DNA of 64,000 nt from Noviherbaspirillum cavernae. Lineage in GTDB: Bacteria; Pseudomonadota; Gammaproteobacteria; Burkholderiales; Burkholderiaceae_D. The notes under the pieces are model-generated. The model was not told where the DNA came from. It did no database searches and worked only from the letters and a program-made list of their open reading frames with translations. The position numbers and the translations under genes are program-made. The stretch is taken from NCBI RefSeq assembly GCF_003590875.1, contig NZ_QYUN01000003.1, positions 186,001-250,000 on the forward strand. The letters run 5' to 3'. Positions 58,088-64,000 of this stretch are shown piece by piece (position 1 is the stretch's first letter; each line of letters begins with the position of its first letter).

Positions 58088-61000
58088 ATGACCAGTCAAG
58101 CCGAAGACAGGAAACAACAGTTGCTTGCCGGCATGTGCGATTTTGCACGGGACCGCTTGCAGCAGGATGGCTTTGCAACCATTCAGCCCTTTCTCGCGCA
58201 TTACTACGCGCAAGTCGGGGCGGATGGCGTGCTTGGCACGAACGTCGAGGATTTGTATGGCGCCGCCCTTGCTCACTGGCAGCTTGCGCGCGGCTTCGTC
58301 AGCGGCGCTCCGCGTGTGCATGTGTATAACCCGGAACTCGAAGAGCATGGCTGGAAGTCCGCGCATACGGTGATCGAGATCGTCAATGACGACATGCCCT
58401 TTCTGGTCGATTCAGTGACGATGGAAATCAACCGGCTTGGCCTGACGCTGCATTCCGCCATCCATCCCGTGTTTCGCGTGTGGCGCGATGCGCAGGGCCG
58501 CATCGAGAAACTGCAGCCGGCGTCGGACAATCTTCCCGAGGGCTCCACACACGCCACGCTGGAGTCCTGGATGCATTTCGAGGTGGACCGCTGCAGCGAA
58601 CCGGAGAAGCTCGAAGCACTGCGCACCGGCATCGCCAAGGCATTGAGCGATGTTCGCGCAGCGGTGACGGACTGGCCGGCGATGCTGGACGCGGCCCGGC
58701 GCAGCATCAAGGAGCTGGCGGACGATCATCAAGGCGATGCAGCCCGCCAGGCCGAGGTCACGGAAGCCCGGGCGTTTCTGGAGTGGCTGACGGCAGGGCA
58801 TTTCATCTTCCTCGGCTACCGCGACTTTGATCTGATCACGAAGGATGGCGACAATTTCCTTCAGGGAAAAGCCGATACCGGTCTGGGCATCCTGCGCAGT
58901 AGCGCACGCGCCCAGGAAGGCGATGCCGCCAGACTGTCGGCAGGGGCGCGGCGCATCATCGAAGCGACGTCGCCGCTGTTCCTGACCAAGGCCGACTCCC
59001 GCGCCACCGTTCACCGTCCGGGCCATCTCGATTACGTCGGCGTCAAGCGCTACGGTGCGGACGGCAGGGTGATCGGCGAACACCGCTTTCTCGGCCTCTA
59101 TACCTCGCCGGCCTACAGTGGCTCGACCAGCGACATCCCCATGGTCTGCAAGAAGGTGGCGAACGTGATCGGCCGTACCAGCTTTGTGCATGGCGGGCAT
59201 CTGGCGAAGGCCTTCGCCGCGATCCTCGATCAGTTCCCGCGCGACGAGTTGTTTCAGATCGAGGAAGACGACCTGTTCGACACGGCGATGGGCATTCTGC
59301 GGCTGGAGGAACGGCAGCGCACGCGCCTGTTCGTGCGGCGCGATGTGCTGGATCGCTATGTGTCCTGCATCATTTTCGTGCCGCGCGAAAAATACACCAC
59401 GGAGTTGCGCGTGCAGATACAGAAGCTGCTGTTGAAGTCGTTCAACGGCAGCAGTGTCGAGTTCACTCCCCTGCTGTCGGAATCGGTGCTGGCGCGTCTT
59501 TACATCACGGTGCATGCGCGTCCGGAGGGATTGCCGAACGTGAACATCGGCGAGCTGGAAGAACAGATCGTGCAGGCCACGCGCGGCTGGGACGACGAGC
59601 TGCGCGAATCGCTGCTGGAGCGCTTCGGCGAGGAAAAAGGCAGCCTGCTGCTGCGCCGCTATGCGGGTGCGTTTCCGGCGGCGTTCCGTGCCGATTATTC
59701 GGCGCGCGCCACGGTGCGTGATATCGAATTGATGGAAAGCTTAAATGGTAGCGAGGGCAACGGCGACCCGACGATGAGCCTGTATCGACCGATCGAGGCA
59801 CCTGCCCCTTCGGTGCGCCTGAAGATCTATCACGCCGCCACGCCGATCGCCCTGTCAAAGAGCCTGCCCATGCTGGAACACATGGGCGTGAAGGTGCACA
59901 ACGAACGTCCCTACCGCATCGATCGCAACGAGGCGCAGCCGGTGTGGATGCACGACTTCGACATGGAGACGGCGGACGGCAGCGAGATCGACATCGGTCT
60001 CGTCAAAAAGGTTTTCGAGACCGCCGTCGCCCGCGTATGGTCGGGCGAGGCGGAGAACGACGATCTGAATCGCCTCGTCCTGCTGGCACGAATGGACTGG
60101 CGCGAAGTAGTCATCCTGCGCGCCTATGCCAGATACCTGCGCCAGGTCGGATCGACCTTCAGCAATGCCTATGTCGAACAGGCGCTCAACGGTAATCCGA
60201 CGATTGCGCGCAGGCTGGTGGAGCTGTTCCTGGCGCGCTTCGCGCTCGCGTCGTCCGGCGATCGCGCCGAGCGGATGTCTGCATTGCAGCAGGAAATCGA
60301 GGAGGACTTGCAGCAGGTGCCGTCGCTCGACGAAGACCGCATTCTGCGGCAGTTCCTTGGCATGATCGATGCCACGCTGCGCACCAACTACTTTCAGCAT
60401 GCTTCCGGCGATGCGCCGAAACCCTATCTCTCTTTCAAGTTCGATCCGGCCATGGTGCCGGGACTGCCCGAGCCGAAACCGATGTTCGAGATATGGGTGT
60501 ACTCGCCGCGCGTCGAGGGCGTTCATCTGCGCGGCGGCAAGGTGGCACGCGGCGGCTTGCGCTGGTCGGATCGACGCGAGGATTTCCGCACCGAAGTGCT
60601 GGGTCTGGTGAAGGCGCAAATGGTGAAGAACGCGGTGATCGTGCCGGTCGGCTCCAAGGGCTGTTTCATCGTCAAGAATCCGCCTCCCGCGTCCGATCGC
60701 GACGCCTGGATGAGGGAAGGTATTGCCTGCTATCAGACCTTCCTGCGCGGCCTGCTCGACCTCACCGACAATCTGGCTGGCGGCGCGGTGGTGCCGCCAG
60801 CGGACGTGATACGCCACGACGGCGACGACCCCTACCTCGTCGTGGCCGCCGACAAGGGGACCGCGACCTTTTCCGATTACGCCAATGCGATCTCGGCGGA
60901 ATACGGCTTCTGGCTCGGCGATGCGTTTGCGTCGGGCGGCTCGGTCGGCTACGACCACAAGAAGATGGGCATCACCGCGCGCGGCGCGTGGGAATCGGTC

Positions 61001-63007
61001 AAGCGCCACTTCAGCAAGCTCGGCGTCAATACGCAGCAGGAGGATTTCACGGTGGCCGGCATCGGCGACATGTCGGGTGACGTGTTCGGCAACGGCATGC
61101 TGCTGTCGCGGCACATCAAGTTGCTGGCCGCCTTCGACCATCGCCACATCTTCCTCGACCCAGATCCCGATCCGGCCGTCAGTTTTGCCGAGCGCGAACG
61201 CCTGTTCCGTCTGCCGCGTTCGAGCTGGGCGGACTATGAGAGCGAGCTGATCTCGCCGGGCGGCGGTGTCTATCCCCGTTCGCTGAAGGCGATTCCGATT
61301 TCACCGGAAGTCGGCGCTGCGCTCGGCATCAGCGCCGCCGAACTGTCGCCTGCGGAATTGATCCGCGCGATCCTGCTCGCGCCGGTCGATCTGCTCTACA
61401 ACGGCGGCATCGGCACCTACATCAAGGCCACGCGCGAGACGCATGCACAGGTCGGCGACAAGGCGAACGACGCGATCCGCGTCAACGGCGCCGAACTGCG
61501 CTGCAAGGTGGTGGCCGAAGGCGGCAACCTTGGCGTCACGCAACTGGGCCGCATCGAATTTGCCCAGAGTAGTACCGGTGGCGGCAGCATCAACACCGAT
61601 GCCATCGACAATTCGGCCGGCGTCGATTGCTCCGACCATGAAGTCAACATCAAGATCCTGCTCAACCTCGTGGTCGCCGACGGCGAAATGACGGAGAAGC
61701 AGCGCAATGTCCTGCTCGCCGACATGACGGACGACGTCGGCCGCATGGTCTTGTCCGACAACTACTACCAGACGCAGGCGCTCGCGCTGGCCCGCCATGT
61801 CGCCGCTGACATGCTGGAACCGGAGGCGCGCCTGATGCGCTTTCTCGAACAGGCGGGACGGCTCAATCGTGCCATCGAGTTTCTTCCAGCCGATGATGAA
61901 ATCGCGGAACGCAAGCTCGCGAAGCAAGGCTTGTTCTCGCCAGAGCATGCCGTGCTGCTTGCGTACAGCAAAATGTGGACCTCCCACGAGATGCTCAACT
62001 CCGATCTGCCCGAAGAGCCGGTCATCGCACGCGCGCTGGCGCAGTATTTCCCGGAGCAGCTGCGCGAGCGCTACCGCACGACGATGGAGCAGCATCCGCT
62101 CAAACGCGAGATCATCGCGACCTATCAGACCAATGTGCTGGTCAACCGGGTCGGCCCGACCTTCGTGCATCGGCTGTCGGAGGAAAGCGGACGCAGCGCG
62201 GCGGACATCATGCGCGCCGGCGTCATCGCGCGCGAAGCGTTCGGCCTGGACGACATCTGGGCCGGCATCGATGCGCTGGACAACCGGATATCCGCCGATC
62301 TGCAAACGGACATGTTCATCGCCATCGGCCGTTTGATGGAATACGCGACGCTATGGTTCCTGCGTCACCACGATGCGCGCGAATCGATGGAGGCCACGGC
62401 CGCCCGGCTGCGCGTCGCGGCCGACGACCTCGGACCGAAACTGGTCACCCTGCTGGCGGCCCGCGATGCGGAAATCCTCGCCGCCAAACGCGACGCATTG
62501 ATGGATGCAGGCGTGCCGCAGGAACTGGCGCGGCGTATCGCCAGCGCGGAAATCGTCGGCGCGGTGCTCGACATCGCGGAAGTCGCCAGCGCCACCAGGC
62601 GCAATCTGGAACTGGTCGCCAGCATCTATTTCTCGCTTGATGTCTACCTCAACTACAACGCAATCCGCGAACGCGTGGCGGCCTTGCCTGCGGACACGCA
62701 CTGGCAGATGCTGGCGCGTACCGCCTTGCATAACGACTTGACCTCGCTGCAGCGGACGCTGACCACGGACCTGCTCAATCTGTCGCCCGCGCTCGATGCG
62801 CCGGCGCAGCTGATTGCGGCATGGCAGGCGTATAACCAGGCAACGCTGCAGCGCTATCACGGGGTCCTGGCCGATCTGCAATCGGCCAGCATGGTTGACC
62901 TGGCGATGCTGTCGGTGCTGGTGAAGGAAATGCGGGCGATCCAGACGATCCGTTACGCCGGACAGGCGAACGAGAAAGCCGTCGCCGCCAATGATTCGGG
63001 GGGGTGA
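58088..63007 (+). CDS. Large NAD-specific glutamate dehydrogenase
   Basis: A 1639-residue enzyme of the 180-kDa NAD-GDH class, oxidising glutamate to 2-oxoglutarate and ammonia. The N-terminal third contains ACT-like regulatory parts (e.g. VIEIVNDDMPFLVDSVTMEI), the catalytic core is near residues 790-1250 (GGKVARGGLRWSDRREDFRTEVLGL, VPVGSKGCFIVK, TVAGIGDMSGDVFGNGML), and the C-terminal helices follow. The start ATG at 58088 has GGGAGG; an in-frame extension to 57938 has none. It could complete proline/glutamate catabolism with pruA elsewhere in the window. Confidence 0.97.
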   Translation: MTSQAEDRKQQLLAGMCDFARDRLQQDGFATIQPFLAHYYAQVGADGVLGTNVEDLYGAALAHWQLARGFVSGAPRVHVYNPELEEHGWKSAHTVIEIVNDDMPFLVDSVTMEINRLGLTLHSAIHPVFRVWRDAQGRIEKLQPASDNLPEGSTHATLESWMHFEVDRCSEPEKLEALRTGIAKALSDVRAAVTDWPAMLDAARRSIKELADDHQGDAARQAEVTEARAFLEWLTAGHFIFLGYRDFDLITKDGDNFLQGKADTGLGILRSSARAQEGDAARLSAGARRIIEATSPLFLTKADSRATVHRPGHLDYVGVKRYGADGRVIGEHRFLGLYTSPAYSGSTSDIPMVCKKVANVIGRTSFVHGGHLAKAFAAILDQFPRDELFQIEEDDLFDTAMGILRLEERQRTRLFVRRDVLDRYVSCIIFVPREKYTTELRVQIQKLLLKSFNGSSVEFTPLLSESVLARLYITVHARPEGLPNVNIGELEEQIVQATRGWDDELRESLLERFGEEKGSLLLRRYAGAFPAAFRADYSARATVRDIELMESLNGSEGNGDPTMSLYRPIEAPAPSVRLKIYHAATPIALSKSLPMLEHMGVKVHNERPYRIDRNEAQPVWMHDFDMETADGSEIDIGLVKKVFETAVARVWSGEAENDDLNRLVLLARMDWREVVILRAYARYLRQVGSTFSNAYVEQALNGNPTIARRLVELFLARFALASSGDRAERMSALQQEIEEDLQQVPSLDEDRILRQFLGMIDATLRTNYFQHASGDAPKPYLSFKFDPAMVPGLPEPKPMFEIWVYSPRVEGVHLRGGKVARGGLRWSDRREDFRTEVLGLVKAQMVKNAVIVPVGSKGCFIVKNPPPASDRDAWMREGIACYQTFLRGLLDLTDNLAGGAVVPPADVIRHDGDDPYLVVAADKGTATFSDYANAISAEYGFWLGDAFASGGSVGYDHKKMGITARGAWESVKRHFSKLGVNTQQEDFTVAGIGDMSGDVFGNGMLLSRHIKLLAAFDHRHIFLDPDPDPAVSFAERERLFRLPRSSWADYESELISPGGGVYPRSLKAIPISPEVGAALGISAAELSPAELIRAILLAPVDLLYNGGIGTYIKATRETHAQVGDKANDAIRVNGAELRCKVVAEGGNLGVTQLGRIEFAQSSTGGGSINTDAIDNSAGVDCSDHEVNIKILLNLVVADGEMTEKQRNVLLADMTDDVGRMVLSDNYYQTQALALARHVAADMLEPEARLMRFLEQAGRLNRAIEFLPADDEIAERKLAKQGLFSPEHAVLLAYSKMWTSHEMLNSDLPEEPVIARALAQYFPEQLRERYRTTMEQHPLKREIIATYQTNVLVNRVGPTFVHRLSEESGRSAADIMRAGVIAREAFGLDDIWAGIDALDNRISADLQTDMFIAIGRLMEYATLWFLRHHDARESMEATAARLRVAADDLGPKLVTLLAARDAEILAAKRDALMDAGVPQELARRIASAEIVGAVLDIAEVASATRRNLELVASIYFSLDVYLNYNAIRERVAALPADTHWQMLARTALHNDLTSLQRTLTTDLLNLSPALDAPAQLIAAWQAYNQATLQRYHGVLADLQSASMVDLAMLSVLVKEMRAIQTIRYAGQANEKAVAANDSGG

Positions 63008-63008
63008 T

Positions 63009-63034
63009 TGCAGACCTGTGCCGGCAGGTCTGCA
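63009..63034. terminator. Stem-loop between convergent genes
   Basis: TGCAGACCTG and CAGGTCTGCA form a 10-bp perfect stem around TGCCGG, immediately after the glutamate dehydrogenase stop and 14 bp before the end of the convergent manC gene. No T run; probably a bidirectional transcript end. Confidence 0.5.
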
Positions 63035-63047
63035 CAGGATGACCAGT

Positions 63048-64000
63048 CTATACGCAGCGCCCGTAGACATCGTCAAACCGCACGATGTCGTCCTCGCCGA
63101 GATATTCGCCGCTCTGCACCTCGATCATCACGAGGTCCAGCACGCCCGGGTTTTCGAGCCGGTGCCTGTGCCCGGCGCGGATGAAGGTCGATTCATTGGT
63201 GCGCACGAACAGTTCGTCCTGATCATTGACGACTCTTGCCATGCCGCTGACGACGATCCAGTGCTCGCTGCGATGATGGTGCATCTGCAGTGACAGCGAA
63301 GCGCCGGGCTTGACCACGATGCGCTTGATCTTGAAGTTCGGCCCTTCTTCCAGCACGGTGTACGTGCCCCACGGACGATGCACGGTCAGGTGCAGCCGGT
63401 GGCTGTCGTGGCCCTGCTCCTTCAGTTTTGCGTACAGATGCTTCACATCCTGCGCGCGCGCCTTGTCGGCCACCAGCAGCGCGTCGGGGGTGTCGACGAT
63501 GACGAGGTTCTCGATGCCCACCGCGCCGACGATGCGCTTGCCGGCCTTGATGTAGCAATTCGTCACGTCGTGCAGCAAGGCCTCGCCTTCGACGCGATTG
63601 CCGCTGCCATCCGGCTCGGCGAGATTACCCAGCGCGGTCCACGAGCCGATGTCGTTCCAGCCGATGTTGCACGGCACGACCGCGACCCGGTCTGATTTTT
63701 CCATGACGGCATAGTCGATCGAATCGTCGGGCACCTGTGCGAACAGTTCCGGATCGAGATCGAGCTGGCGCACGCCCTTGCCTTCCGCCATGCGCGACTG
63801 CGCGATGCATGTGCGGGTGGCGTCGAGTATCGCGGGGCAATGTTCCTGCATCGCCTGCAGCATCGCGCCCGCACTGAAGCAGAACATGCCGGAATTCCAC
63901 AGAAAGCGGCCGGAGGCGAGGTATTGCTGCGCCTTGTCGAGCGAGGGCTTTTCCACGAAACGCAGCACCTTGCTGCCCTCGGCTTCGATGTAGCCATAGC
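63048..64000 (-). CDS. manC: Mannose-1-phosphate guanylyltransferase/mannose-6-phosphate isomerase, 5' partial
   Basis: The C-terminal 317 or so residues of a type II bifunctional enzyme; the 5' end is beyond the window (frame open to base 64000). The pyrophosphorylase part shows FVEKPSLDKAQQYLASGRFLWNSGMFCF and NIGWNDIGSWTAL, and the C-terminal cupin isomerase part shows HRPWGTYTVLEEGPNFKIKRIVVKPGASLSLQMHHHRSEHWIVVSG. It makes GDP-mannose for polysaccharides; GDP-fucose synthase at 15.6 kb uses a product of the same pathway. Confidence 0.96.
   Translation of the reverse strand, partial: YGYIEAEGSKVLRFVEKPSLDKAQQYLASGRFLWNSGMFCFSAGAMLQAMQEHCPAILDATRTCIAQSRMAEGKGVRQLDLDPELFAQVPDDSIDYAVMEKSDRVAVVPCNIGWNDIGSWTALGNLAEPDGSGNRVEGEALLHDVTNCYIKAGKRIVGAVGIENLVIVDTPDALLVADKARAQDVKHLYAKLKEQGHDSHRLHLTVHRPWGTYTVLEEGPNFKIKRIVVKPGASLSLQMHHHRSEHWIVVSGMARVVNDQDELFVRTNESTFIRAGHRHRLENPGVLDLVMIEVQSGEYLGEDDIVRFDDVYGRCV

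Noticed and set aside
59855..61147. A 430-codon minus-strand frame inside the glutamate dehydrogenase gene
   Set aside because: Antisense shadow; the plus strand encodes conserved catalytic sequence throughout.

Overview
The window is about 60% GC with tightly packed genes, many ATGA start/stop overlaps and clear Shine-Dalgarno sites. Gene content points to a betaproteobacterium, most likely Burkholderiales and perhaps Oxalobacteraceae (Herbaspirillum/Noviherbaspirillum-like): a large NAD-glutamate dehydrogenase, a PPi-type phosphofructokinase beside a class I aldolase, TRAP and Liv-type transporters, DUF3182 and SPW-repeat proteins. This assignment is inference; no rRNA, tRNA or CRISPR array was found.

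Layout. 1-2105: 3' part of a membrane GGDEF-EAL protein, followed by a palindromic MITE-like element that carries a terminator. 2.4-4.3 kb: two small proteins, an SPW membrane protein and an Hsp20. 4.6-15 kb: a SorC-type regulator, GlpD, UgpCBAE, an EEP-family phosphodiesterase, a HAD phosphatase and a Na/Pi-PhoU transporter, which together look like a glycerol-3-phosphate scavenging locus with a phosphate valve. 15-17.7 kb: a VOC protein, GDP-fucose synthase and DenD. 17.9-24.4 kb: GntR regulator, OtnK, OtnC, OtnI and a DctPQM TRAP transporter, a tetronate (erythronate/threonate) catabolic unit divergent from denD. 26.2-32.7 kb: minus-strand operon pruA-livKGFHM with a divergent GntR regulator; pruA carries one in-frame amber codon. 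33.5-38.2 kb: GntK, ThiD, a RibD/DHFR-like reductase, a second Hsp20, DUF3182 and a thioesterase. 38.5-42.2 kb: remnants of LuxR and LysR regulators, then an operon led by an ECF sigma factor (sigma, DUF4142, cupredoxin, FAD/Rieske oxidoreductase). 42.5-46.5 kb: PPi-PFK, class I aldolase and a TbpB-like lipoprotein.

From about 46.5 to 57.8 kb the window becomes accessory: a TetR/SnoaL/oxidase-like cassette with two tandem operators, a complete IS3-family element, KatG, a frameshifted gene, DUF899 and VOC proteins, a degraded IS1182-type element, and an orphan Dcm-Vsr pair. The end is core again: the 1639-residue NAD-glutamate dehydrogenase and the 3' part of a type II mannose-1-phosphate guanylyltransferase.

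How the genes fit together. GlpD, the Otn pathway and class I aldolase all meet at dihydroxyacetone phosphate, and PPi-PFK is reversible, so several genes serve triose-phosphate entry into gluconeogenesis or glycolysis. PruA makes glutamate and the NAD-dehydrogenase oxidises glutamate. GDP-fucose synthase and the mannose-1-phosphate guanylyltransferase both serve GDP-sugar supply.
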